Assembly: GCA_026686845.1 (NCBI GenBank)
Contig: JAIVEN010000021.1
Coordinates: 12,666,001-12,730,000 of the forward strand
Length of the DNA: 64,000 nucleotides
Source: Adenanthera pavonina
Lineage: Eukaryota; Streptophyta; Magnoliopsida; Fabales; Fabaceae
Direction: 5' to 3'
This document shows positions 37,355-48,101 of the stretch, in pieces. Every line of letters begins with the position of its first letter. The stretch's first letter is position 1. Under the pieces are notes generated by a model. That model searched no databases. It saw nothing but the letters and a program-made list of their open reading frames with translations, and was not told where the DNA came from. Both the position numbers and the translations under genes were made by a program.

Positions 37355-38564
37355 TGTTGAATCCAGAGTTTTGATGATTCCAAACCAATCCTCAAGAGCT
37401 TAGAATAAAGATATCAAAGATGCCCAAAATAATTCAAGTGAAGAAATTCTGAAGAATCTGTGCAAAGTCTAATGTAGGATGTTTAATAGTCTTTTATTTG
37501 AGTAAAAGACTTTGATTTGGTGAAAAGATGTTTTAAAACCTTGATTCTATGTTAAATCATGGAATATTTGAAAACACCCACCAACAGACGAAGTTTAAAA
37601 GGTTAAAACCAATCTGTCATAGTGAAAGTTTGAACTTTGGCCTTGAAAATTTGAATTTTGTACTGAAACTGAACAAGTCTGAAGAGATGCCTATCTGACA
37701 GACGAATTTTGACTTGGGGAAATTTGAATTTTGATAAGTGTCTGAAAGAGCTTTAAGCAACAGACGAACTTTGGATTTTGAAAATTCGAATTTCAGACAA
37801 AATGGAACTTATGAAAACTGAAAAAATTCATCTGAAATTATGTCAAAGTTCATCTGAAACTAAGTTTAGATTGGATTTCAAAATTACTCACTGACAGATG
37901 AACTTTGGACTTGAAAATTCAAATTTTAGAAACTAAGCTTGTGAGTCTGTTAAAGTGATATATTGACATACGAATAACAATATTTATAAATTTGAATTTT
38001 GAAGTTAGTCTGAAAAGAGGTCTCTCTGACAGACGAACTTTGACATTTGAAAATTCAAACTTTGAATCACATGAACTACAATGTCTTACAGACCAGCTAC
38101 GGATAGGCGAATTTTGAGGTTCCAAAATTAGAATTTCGAAGGCACTGTAGCAAAATGAAAATACTGTTCACACTTAACAGAAAAACTTTGTTTAACCTTT
38201 GTAATCAATCTTATCTTCATCTGGAAGATAGATTTTCTTGTGAGGGGACATCACAAGGGATTGGGGAGCACTTTGTAAGAGTACACAGAGAGATAGAGTG
38301 AGCTCTAGAAACAGAGCAACATCTTTGTACTGAGGCATTTGTAAGAAGCCTACTGAATTCTTGCAGAATAATGGATGTAGGTCAAGTGGAGAGACCGAAC
38401 TAGGATAAATTTTCTGAGTCTTCTTCTCTTTATTGTCACCTTTACAGTTATTTGTTTATACTCTGTTTTATCATCATATATTGCTTTCTTCACCTTGATA
38501 TTGTGCAGAAAATTTTTAATCTTCCCAATTCACCCCCCCTCTTGGGAAGCCAGCTAATCTAACA
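37355..38564 (+). mobile_element. Copia solo LTR, TSD TATAG
   Basis: TGTTGAATCCAG...GCTAATCTAACA flanked by TATAG on both sides (37350-37354 and 38565-38569). It is the plus-strand counterpart of the minus-oriented LTRs at 43535 and 54058, with the same ends, the same GACAGACGAACTTTG / AAAATTCGAATTT array (37570-38150) and the same R/U5 text (CTTCATCTGGAAGATAGATT, GGTCAAGTGGAGAGACCGAA, CACCCCCCCTCTTGGGAAG). At 1,210 bp it is much shorter than the others. It has fewer array units and lacks the segment holding the TATA box. Confidence 0.92.
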
Positions 38565-39629
38565 TATAGAAGTTAGGAAAAGAGAATGGGATTTTTATAC
38601 CCATGTTAGGGTTATAATAAAATTCTTGTTTGAATCCATAAAAATGTATCTTAAGGAAAATGAGTCAGGTTGGAAAAACCCTAAAGGGAAATAAGTGCAA
38701 AAAACATATATATAGATATAATCCACTCCACTAGCTCGAGCTATGCTTAGTAACCGGGGGGTTTCACCAAAAAAGTGTTGTCCTTCACATCAAATGGAGT
38801 ATTATGAGCCATGAGTTTGCTAAAAGCATCTTGGTACATTGAGTTATGAAAGCTTGAGTAACTGGGGGTCTGCATCACCAATGTTTGATTTTCACATCAA
38901 AAGAGCGCATAATGGCCCCAAAAATAAAAATGTCCCCCATAAAAGTGAAGCACAAAATGTGCAGGGAAACTAAGTGATGGGTGTATATTATCCTATTCTT
39001 ACTACCAAACTCTAAAATTATCTAAAACATACAAATAAGATATTGAATTCCTGATTCATTTATGCACATTGGAGATACTACAAACTACTTAGTGATGTTG
39101 AGGACCCATAGGCTAGGTAAAGTGATGGAAAATTCTAAATTCAGGTTTAATCGAATAGATTAATATCAAGTAACAGATAAGATGATTCCTGGTGATCTCA
39201 AGAATGTTAATTAAAGCATAGTTCATACATGGCCAATGGAATTACTTTTTTTTCAAAACCTTCATTTTCCTTGGTTAGCTATTTCTGTCAATCACGTATC
39301 AGATATCCGTAGAATCCCTATTGAAAATGCATATGACGAATGACTTGATGCCTAGTATCAAATGATTATGTACAGGGTCAATTATAGTAATCTAATTAGG
39401 TCAGGGCAGTCTAGTCATTTCATTACATTTAAAACAATCATAATTTTCTCAAGGTTGGGTTTAAAATATATTCTAGTGATATTAAAAGAGATTGAGTCAA
39501 CCCCTTCCCCCTTTGCGTTGCATGGTTGGCCTCACTAATTATATGTTCTTATCTTTACTTGTTCCTTGGGCAAAATCTCAAAATTTCATTTTTCATCTTC
39601 ACTTAAGAAAACAAGTAAAAAGGGACAAT
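38565..39629. other. Unassigned intergenic DNA with a weak local duplication
   Basis: No gene is supported. Around 38740-38940 two roughly 90-base stretches resemble each other (GTAACCGGGGGGTTTCACC and GTAACTGGGGGTCTGCATC, each followed by TTCACATCAAA). The rest is unremarkable AT-rich sequence. Confidence 0.4.
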
Positions 39630-40508
39630 TGTGAACTCCGTATTTTGTTCAGCCCATTTAACAAAAATAATAAATACATAAAAATAAAAAAAGTCTCTTT
39701 TACTATGAAAAATAATAAATCCATAATATTTTAGAAAATTATTCCTTAAGAGATGGAAGAGGTTAAATATAAAATATTATTGGGTTATTTTAAAAGATTT
39801 TAGAGTATAATTTGCAGATTATTGCTTTATTAAAATACATAATATAGAGAAACAAAAATAAAAGAAAATAAGTCTAGGAATTATCTGTAAAATTTTGTCA
39901 ACTTTTTTATCCATAAGATTTAAAAATAAAAAAAAGATAAAAGTAAAAAGGAAAAAAGAATTAAATTGTCTAAAATTAGGTGAACAGAAAAAAAAATAAT
40001 AATAGAAAATACTTAATGATCTAAAATATGTGATTCAATAATTTTCAAAATGAATAGAAGAACAAGATCTTATCTATCTATGATTCTTATCCTCAAATTT
40101 GAAATTAAAAAATATATATATATGGCCAGCTTCTCAATAGAGGGCCTCGGAGTCAGGGGGGAATCAATTTAGAGGTGGAGGCACCAAGAGTTCTAGAAAG
40201 CTTTAGGTAGGAAGAATAAAGAGTGTGATATAGGAAATAGGAGAGTTGAAGGCTGGAGACACGAGATAAAGAAAAAGGAAAAAAGGTTGAGAGACAACTT
40301 GTGTTTTACAATATAGTAAACTTGTATATTATGTTATCATTGCATTTTCTATCGGAAGCTCATCTCTATAACTAATGTTTTCCTTTGTTCACTTGTATGC
40401 GTGAAGCACGTGTAAATCACCTTCTCTTTAGCATGTTAATTATGATAGTACCTTCCACGAGATGAAAAACTAGACATATATATTTCCTCTTGGTCAATAC
40501 TTCATATG
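39630..40508 (+). repeat. Dispersed LTR-like repeat, copy 2
   Basis: Same family and orientation as 26548-27450. It starts TGTGAACTCCGTATTTTG with the TG end intact and shares the run through AGAGACAACTTGTGTT to TATATATTTCCTCTTG. The TATA-like stretch of copy 1 is altered here. Confidence 0.6.
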
Positions 40509-41225
40509 AAAAACTTGTATGTTTCTTATTTATTAATATTTTTACTCTTTAATATTTTCTCTTTCTTCATTAAATTGAAAATTACTTTTCTCTCTCTTTT
40601 GATAAATAATGAACTAAAAAACTAATGATAAATATTAAAAAAGTTTCTATTGGATTGGGTATCATTATTAAGGTCTCAAATCAACACTTGTTGAACTCAT
40701 TGGTGCTCTTCCACCATTGGTCATGTAACTTCTATACTTCTAAATTATAATTTTGAAACTTTGTTAATTAAATTTTTGGATTAAATGGTATGAAATTGTT
40801 TAGAAAGAATCCTAGTTGATTTTTGGAAGTGTCTATAATTCAAAGAAGTTCAAATGAGATTCTAAATAGCTCAAAAGTCCAAAGTCTAAAGCCCAAAGCA
40901 AGAAAAATAAATAAAATAATATATAATTATATATAATATATATTATTAATAATTAAAAAATAAAAAATAAAAAAAATATAAAAGGGAAAGGCATTACGCC
41001 TTTCTCTTAAAAGAGGAGAGAGAAGGCGTAATGACTTCTTCAGATACGGCGGAAGATCGCATATGCAACCATTAGAAAGAAAAAAGGGGGCATATGAGCA
41101 GCAATAAAGGAGGGAGTATGGAGCATCACTCATGGGCCGTAGGGCTAGGGTTGTCAATGGATTTTTAGCCTACACTCAAGAGGTAACCCTGTCTTCCCTC
41201 TCTCCTCTCTTTTTTGCGCGTTTTT
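40509..41225. other. AT-rich intergenic DNA, no gene seen
   Basis: AT-rich. An inverted repeat at 40986-41034 (GGCATTACGCCTTTCTCTTA against AGAGAAGGCGTAATGAC) could form a strong hairpin. No gene. Confidence 0.4.
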
Positions 41226-42446
41226 TGTAATATTTTGAAATTTTTTTTAGATATTTAAGACTCAATATTTTAAAATCTATAGAGAATTTGTAAAAATGGG
41301 ATACACTTTTTTACATGAAATAAGACAAATAAGTTAATTGTCTTGGTTGAAAAGAAAAAAAAGATAAAATGATGATTTTTCCCTAAAAAAGTGAGAAAAT
41401 TTTATGAATTTTGGGAAAAATTACAGATAATGACCTGAAAATTTTGATAATTATAATTCATTGAGTCAAGGGTAATTTTATAAATATGCAAAGTTACTAT
41501 CAAAACGAAGCCCTCGACGAGATGAGTCTAATGATTTATGGTACTGAGGGTTAATGTTTAAGAATAAAAACATAATCAGTACCAAAAGTTAAAAAGTAAC
41601 TTTATACTGATAAAACTACTTTTTGATCTGCAAAAGTAAAAATGACAAAAAGAAAAGTAGTTGGAAACATCAAAAGGAGCTTTTTAGAGGCAATATAATG
41701 AAGTAATCCCAGATACAATAAAATTGCATTAATTTAATATTTTTATGGATTTTCAAGAAAATTCAAGAAGATTAGATGGCATATTTTCATTGGTTGGCAA
41801 GTTTTATATATACTCCCTATTACCCCATGTCTTGGCTGACTTAAGCATAGAAAAAAACAGAGAGAGAGGCTGTAGAAAAGAGTAAGAGAAGGGCAGCCAT
41901 ACGTGAGGAAGAAAAAAAAGAAGAATAAAAAAGAGGAGAAAATCAAGGAAAAAATGGTAAGTTGTCCTCTTATGATTTTCAAGTATTCTAGCATAGTTGT
42001 TGAGTTGTATGAATTAGTTTTCTTGAAATTTCTTCTTCCCCAACCTCTATTCAGATCTGGCCTAAGCATGTTTAAGAGAGGGAAGTTGTTTTTGAACCAT
42101 AAACTTGTGAGAAAGCATGAGTTTTCACAAGAGAAAGCAAGATAGGCAAGATTTGAGCAAGTTTTAAGAACACCCAATCTTTTTCTTTGGGAATAGAATT
42201 TTGGTTGGAGCATTAGGCCATCTTAGAGTGAGAATTTCATTAATTTGATGCCAAAAATAGATTCCCCATGGCCAAAAACCATAAAGACAAGGGTTGGCTA
42301 AAAAATAGAACCCAAGATAAAGAAAATGGATTTTCAAGGGTTTATAGGGTACTACATAAACTCTGTGACTCATGCTATGAAATTAGTGGCTTAAGCCCTT
42401 GTTTATTGATGCCTAGGGACTTGACGAAACCTAAGGAGGTTAGTGG
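41226..42446 (+). mobile_element. Relative of the 33339-36283 element, truncated by an LTR
   Basis: It starts near TGTAATATTTTG and follows the 33339 element through CATTTTTCCC-like, GAAGCCCTCGACGAGA and GAGGGTTAATGTT blocks, a TATATATA box near 41803, a purine tract (41895-41945) and AAAATGGTAAGTTG. Homology stops exactly where the copia LTR begins (TGTTGAATCAAG at 42447). The missing right part should lie beyond the nested insertion. Confidence 0.6.
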
Positions 42447-43534
42447 TGTTGAATCAAGTGTTTTTGATTAATCTAAATAACTGGAGCTTGGAAGTAAGAT
42501 ATCAAAGGTGTACAAAAGATCTTAAGTGAATAAATCCAAGAAAAATGTGTATAAGATTAGTTGTAGGATTTCTCATTGTATTTACATGAGTAAAAGGCTT
42601 TGATTTTACACACAAATATTTTTAAAATGTGTTTTTATGTTAACTCATGATATATTTGAAAAATACCCATTAACAGACAAATTTTAAAGGGTTAAACTTC
42701 ATATGTTGCCTTGAAAATTCAAACTTTGAAGGCTGAAAGTCGAACTTACAAAGTTATTACCTCTAATAGACGAATTTCAGACTATGAAAATTAGAATTTT
42801 GGGTAAAACACAAGTTATAAAAATTGAAAAATTCGTCTGTAGATATGTCAAAGTTCATCTAAAAGTGAAGTTCAAAAAGAGTTTCAAATTAGTTCTCTGA
42901 CAGACAAACTTTAGTTTTGAAAATTCGAACTTTAGAAGAACAATGTGTAAGTCTATTCAGGTGTCCCTCTGATAGACGAACTTCGGTCTTCTGAAATTTG
43001 AACTTTGGAATAAGTCTGATAAAAGTTACTCTCTGATAGACGAACTTTGATTTATGAAATTTGAATTTCGAAAAGAAGAACTTTTGTGTCATATTGAGTT
43101 ACTCCTTGATAGACGAATTTTAGGCACCAAAATTTGAACTTCGAAGGCACTGTAGAAATATAGAACAACTGTTCACACTTATCAGAAGAACTTTAAACTT
43201 GAAAATTCGTATGTTCCAACATAGAAATATTTGTCAAAGTTGAAAATTCAAATTTTGTTTTAGAACAGACGAACTTCAAAGTTCAATGTTAAAGTCTTTA
43301 ACTTACAGTCTTTGTGAAATTCGTCTTTTGACAGTCCAAAGTTCAAACTTTGGATGTCAAATACATTAAATGCGGTTGGTGAATGGATAGTTTTACAGAG
43401 TAACCATTGGGTAACATCTCTAACGGTTATATCTTGTCTCTAATATATAGTTAAGACATAAATCTATAAATAGAACTTTATTTGAAGATGTGGGTAACGA
43501 TTTTACATTGTATATACTGAAACTCTGTCAAAAT
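42447..43534 (+). repeat. Truncated plus-oriented copia LTR (U3 side)
   Basis: It begins TGTTGAATCAAG like the other family members and runs through the GACAGACGAACTTTG array, AACATTAAATGCGGTTGG-like text and a TATA box TATAAATAG (43465-43473). It stops about 65 bases further on at the first base of the minus-oriented LTR (43535). The R/U5 half is absent here, consistent with insertion of the minus-strand array into this LTR. Confidence 0.82.
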
Positions 43535-45600
43535 TGTTAACAAGGCTGACTTCCTAAGAGGGGGTGAATTGGGAAGATTAAAATTTTTCTGCATAAAGTG
43601 AAATGGGTGAAGATAGCACAGTATAAGGGAAGCAACGTGCAAAACAGAGTAAGCTGAAAAGTAAAGATGAGTAGAAGAAGACTCAGTAATTTATCCTGGT
43701 TCGGTCTATCCACTTGACCTACGTCCAGTCCCCAAGACAACTCTTGAGATTTTTCCACTATACAGCAAGAATTCAACGGGCTTCTTGCTAATGCCACAGT
43801 ACAATGAGTATGCTCTGTTTCTGGAGCTTTCTCAATCTCTTTAAGCACTTCTACAATGTGCTACCCAATCCCCTTGTGATTTCCCCTCACAAGTAAATCT
43901 ATCTTCCAGATGAAGAGTAGATTGTTTACAAAGATATAACTCTCTTGAATAGAGTAGATATGAAGGTTAAAGTACAGATATTGAAGTTGAGAGGATAAAA
44001 GCTTTTGAGAAGAAGATTTGGCAGAAATTCGGTATATACAAGTTTGATTTGTTTGTTTTTTCCCCATAACTTCAAATGATGTTATATTGATAGATTTAGG
44101 TCTCAAATGTCCATTAGAGACAAAATCTATCCGTTGGGGAAGTTATCCAACGGTTACTCTGAAAAACTATCCATTAACCAACCGCATTTAATGCTTCTGA
44201 CATACTGAAATTCGAATTTTGGTTGATCAACAGATGAATTTCGAAGGAACCAAAGGTTAAAGCTTCCAACGTTACAGCACGAAGTTCGTCTGTTCATGAA
44301 GTGAAATTCAAATTTTGAAACTTACAAAATATTTTCACAATGTGACATACAAATTTTCAAGAAGAAAGTTTTTCTGTTATGTGTGAACAGTGTTTTCAAT
44401 TTTCTAGAGTGCCTTCGAAATTTGAATTTTGGAAACCCAAAATTCGTCTGTTCCTAGTACGTTCAAAAGGCACAGTAGTTCACTTTCTTCGAAATTCGAA
44501 TTTTGAAAGAGTGAAGTTTGTCTGTCCGAGTGACTCTTTTCAGACTAACGTCAATATTCGAATGTTAGAGGACTTTATCAATCGTATGTCAATGTTTCAT
44601 TTCAACAGTCTCAAAAACATTGCTTCTGAAAATTCGAATTTTAATGTTCAAAGTTCATCTGCCAGAGAGCAATTTTGAAACTTAATATAATCCTGCTTTT
44701 AGATGAACTTTAACATTGTTTCAGACGAATTTCTTTAGTTTTCACAAATTGCAGTTTGTCTGAAATTCAAATTTTGAAGACTTAAAGTTCGTCTGTTACA
44801 AAGAAGCTTCTTTCAGACTTATATGAAAATTCAAATGTTAGAAAGCCAAAGTTCGTCTGTCAGAGAGTGGTTTTCAAACTCAATTTCTTCTTGATTTCAG
44901 ATGAACTTCAACATTATTTCAGACGAATTTCTTTGGTTTTCACAAACTGCATTTTATCTGAAATTTGAATTTTGAAGATGTGAAGTTCGTCTGTCGTAAA
45001 AAGGCTTCTTTCAGACTTATATGAAAATTTGAATGTTAGAAAGCCAAAGTTCGTCTGTCAGAGAGCGTTTTTCAAACTCAATTTCTTCTTGATTTCAGAT
45101 GAACTTCAACATTATTTCAGACGAATTTCTTTGGTTTTCACAAACTGTATTTTATCTGAAATTCGAATTTTGAAGATGTGAAGTTCGTCTGTCATAAAAA
45201 GGCTTCTTTCAGACTTGGATGAAAATTCAAATTTTGGAAAACCAAAATTCATCTGACAGAGAGACATCTTTTCAGATTTATTTAGTTTTAACTCGAAATT
45301 CAAATTTCCGAAGGCAAAGTTCGAATTTCCAATATGACAATTTAGTTTAAACTTTCAAACTTAGTCTGTTTGTGGGTATTTTTCAAATAAGTCAAGATTT
45401 ATCATTAAATCAAGGTTTAAAAACATCTTTTCTCAAAATCAAAATCTTTTACCCTCATTTAAATATAACAAAAGATCCTACATAAGATCTAGTAGCTATT
45501 ACTCAGAAAATCTTCACTTGAAACACTTTGATCTCCTTTGATATCTTCAATCCAAGCTCTTGGATGTTGGTTTGGAATCATCAAAACTCTTGATTCAACA
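43535..45600 (-). repeat. 3' LTR of copy A (2,066 bp)
   Basis: The plus-strand text runs TGTTAACAAGG...CTTGATTCAACA, so the LTR proper starts TGTTGAATCAAG and ends CCTTGTTAACA. U3 is filled by the AAATTCGAATTT/TTCGTCTG array (44200-45340) with three 198-bp units. The TATA-box region (44081-44093) reads TATCAATATAAC on the minus strand, altered from the TATAAATATAAC of the 54058 LTR. Confidence 0.93.
44701..45294. repeat. Three 198-bp higher-order units in the U3 array
   Basis: The marker AGATGAACTT recurs at 44701, 44899 and 45097, exactly 198 bases apart each time. Each unit holds in the same order ATTTCAGACGAATTTCTTT, a palindromic AAATTCGAATTT-type site, AAGTTCGTCTG, TTTCAGACTTATATGAAAAT (or a variant) and GTTCGTCTGTCAGAGAG. 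The second and third units are almost identical; the first is more diverged. Confidence 0.92.
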
Positions 45601-45614
45601 TTCTCCCCCTTTTT
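45601..45614 (-). promoter_or_regulatory. Polypurine tract of copy A
   Basis: Minus strand AAAAAGGGGGAGAA abuts the first base of the 3' LTR (TGTTGAATC). This is the expected primer site for plus-strand DNA synthesis. Confidence 0.9.
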
Positions 45615-45670
45615 GATGATGACAAAATAACTCACAAAATGGATTAGTACTTGAGTTTGCTTTAACAAGC

Positions 45671-46008
45671 TCCCCCTCAACATATGCGTTATTTTTCAAA
45701 AGACATCATGCACAGTAGATCAAGTGAAGATATTCAAAGAGTAATATGTACAAAACATTGCAACAAAGAAATCGATTCATTTAATCAAGAGTTGCTATAC
45801 AAAAACCAAATTAGACAAAGTTCCAATATTCAAACATTCAAAACAGCAACAGAAACACAAAACACTACAAGAGGACTAAAGCCTAATTTCTAAGCATATT
45901 TTCAATCATTTCTTCTTGGGCTTGGTCTTCTTGCTGTACGTTTTCCCTTTCCCAGATTGCTCAGCAGCAACAGACTTTCCAGTTTGCCCAGTCCTCTCCC
46001 CCTTTTTG
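45671..46008 (-). promoter_or_regulatory. Two additional PPT-like tracts
   Basis: GAGGGGGAGC at 45671-45680 and CCAAAAAGGGGGAGAG at 45994-46009 (minus strand). The second lies inside the ORF3 coding sequence and is nearly the same as the true PPT, including the preceding GATGATG. Equivalent sites exist in copy B near 56061-56070 and 56359-56373. Confidence 0.7.
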
Positions 46009-48101
46009 GCATCATCAGGAAGGCCAACAAAATCACTCGGAGGAGGGATCTGAGAAACAGGAATAGCACGAAGTGGCACAGGAGCAAAGGGTATTTCTGG
46101 CTGTACTGGTGCAGGAGGCTCAGTAGGCTTAGGGCTAAATTCTTCATCATCAGAAATCTCAAGTAGTTCTTGCATTTCCTTCCTGGAAAGAGCTAGTTGA
46201 GCTCTCTGTTCCTCTGAAAGCCCATAGGCAGCAAGAGAAGGAGGAGCTGGTTCATCAGGACGAAACATTTCCTCAAGCCTCCTTTTTTGAGCTTGCAGGA
46301 GAGCATTGTGAGCAATAGCCTCATAATCAACAACAGGCACAATGCTCCTCTCTTCATTGCCTGCACCTTCCTGCTTAGAAGAGGTTGAAATGGCTGCAAC
46401 CAGTCTTTCAACTTGCTCTGATTCTTGAATGGACAGAATTGAATCTTGAGCATCTTCTTGCATAGGCTCATGAGGGCTTGTTTCTTGAAGTCCTTCTTCT
46501 TCCAATCCATAGTCCAAGGGTGGACCAGGACTAGGTGTCCTCATTGCACCAGCACCATCTATATCATCATCATGGTCAGAGGAGGCAATCTCGAAGGGGC
46601 TTGGAGGCTTATGAGTTGGAGATTAGACAGGCACAGATGACCCTGGCTGAGGTGGAGCTGAAGTGGCGTGGATTGCACTTCTGATCTCTTCATAAGCATC
46701 AGCCACCACCTTCATGTTAACAGCCAACTGATGGATCTGATCTTACAGATGAGCAAATTTGGCATTTTGCTCGTCTTTGATGCTAAGAATGAGTGTAGAC
46801 AGGCTGTCATACAAATCAGTGATCTTGGTTGGCTTGGCCCGTGAGGAAGGAGTGGAAAGAGGGTGAGTAGGCCTGGAGGGAGATGGAATTGGCTGAGAAG
46901 GCTGAGGTACAGATCTGCCAGGAGCCTCAGAGGTGCCTTCTTGTTGTAGGGAGGCATTAGCAATAAAGAACAAATCTTCAGATCTCCCTGCTCCCTTTCC
47001 AACCCATCTTCCTTCATTTCTTTCAATGCCCATCCTCTGCAGTTCTTCCTCCTTGAATATTTCAGTGGGCTTGCCCTTCCCTTTCTCATTATGCTGAATT
47101 CTGGCATACTGCAGAATTCTGGAGATGATAGCAGCATAAGGAAGTGTTGAGTCCTTCCTCTGATCTCTAGCCTTGATCATGCGTTGGAGAATGAGGTGTC
47201 CCATATTAATCAGTTTCCCACGCATGATTGCAGCCATGACATGTGCCTCTACCCTTGTTATCAAGTTAAAGCTGCCTCCTTTGTTGAATATAATCCTGGA
47301 CACTATGTAGTGCAGGATCCTCACTTGAACACTGAGGTCTATGGGCTTCAACAGGTTTATGGATGGCTAATTTTCCCTCCTTCTGAACAATGTGCTCAGA
47401 ATAGTACTCTCCTTGTAGTTCAGAGAGGGACCACTTTCTTCATTAGTCAAATCTGCCTCATCCATATACCCAGAGGCATTGATATCAATCTTGAGTCCAT
47501 CTTGCCCAGAGATTTCTAGCACCTCATTGAATGTCTCATCAGTAAGCCAAATGGTCCTAGACCTTAGATTGACTGCCCACTTCTTCTTCTTGCTGTTGTA
47601 TTTTAAAGAGGCGTACCATGACTTCACCACCTCATCATCATATCTCTCTAATACTTCCAACAGATTCTTGAATCTCATCATCCATATACCAGCATCAAAA
47701 TTATTTGAGACCAAGAAATCTTCCAAGTTTACACAATATGGCTTGATTACCTTCTTGTTGGCAAACTTGGTGGAGTATTCCTCTTAAATCTGTGGAGTGC
47801 TCCAGAGTAGCAGTGTAGTAAGCTTGTACTCTCCAGATTGAGTATTGACGGATGAAGTGGAAGCAACAGCAGCAGCTTCTGAAGGAACTGGAACTGAAGG
47901 TTCTGCACTTTTCGGTGAGGAGGGTCCAGCTTTCTGAGAATCTGCTTTGGATGCAGTCTTTTGGCGTTTGGTGGGAGTTGCCTTATTGGATTCGGCTTTT
48001 CTCTTTGATTTCTCTCCTTCCTTCGAGGCATATTGTGATTTAACATTCCTCTTTGGTCGGGCTCCAGCTTTCCTAGCTTCAGGATTTTTGACTCTTGCCA
48101 T
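45906..48101 (-). pseudogene. ORF3 of copy A (accessory retrotransposon protein), with stops
   Basis: An ATG at 48101 opens one frame of 732 codons to 45906, with no net frameshift against copy B. It is interrupted by stops at about 47784, 47367 and 46743. Order of parts: a basic Lys/Arg/Ser-rich N-terminus (about 80 residues), a globular region with VVKSWYASL and RSRTIWL then ETFNEVLEI (similar to the putative plant transposon protein domain found with plant retroelements), ILHYIVSRIIFNKGG and AAIISRILQYARI, a Pro/Ser linker, then an acidic Glu/Gln-rich part and a Lys-rich end (KKTKPKKK). I see no signal peptide or clear membrane segment, so it does not look like an envelope protein. Function unknown. 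Confidence 0.8.

Noticed and set aside
40986..41034. Strong hairpin as a microRNA precursor
   Set aside because: Stem of about 20 bp around a few loop bases, too short for a plant pre-miRNA and in AT-rich debris.
44200..45340. CRISPR-like array
   Set aside because: Repeats are palindromic LTR motifs with repeated, not unique, spacers, in a plant retrotransposon.
45902..46510. Overlapping open frames (86 and 105 codons) in ORF3 of copy A
   Set aside because: Alternative-frame shadows of ORF3; the 732-codon frame has the conserved counterpart in copy B.
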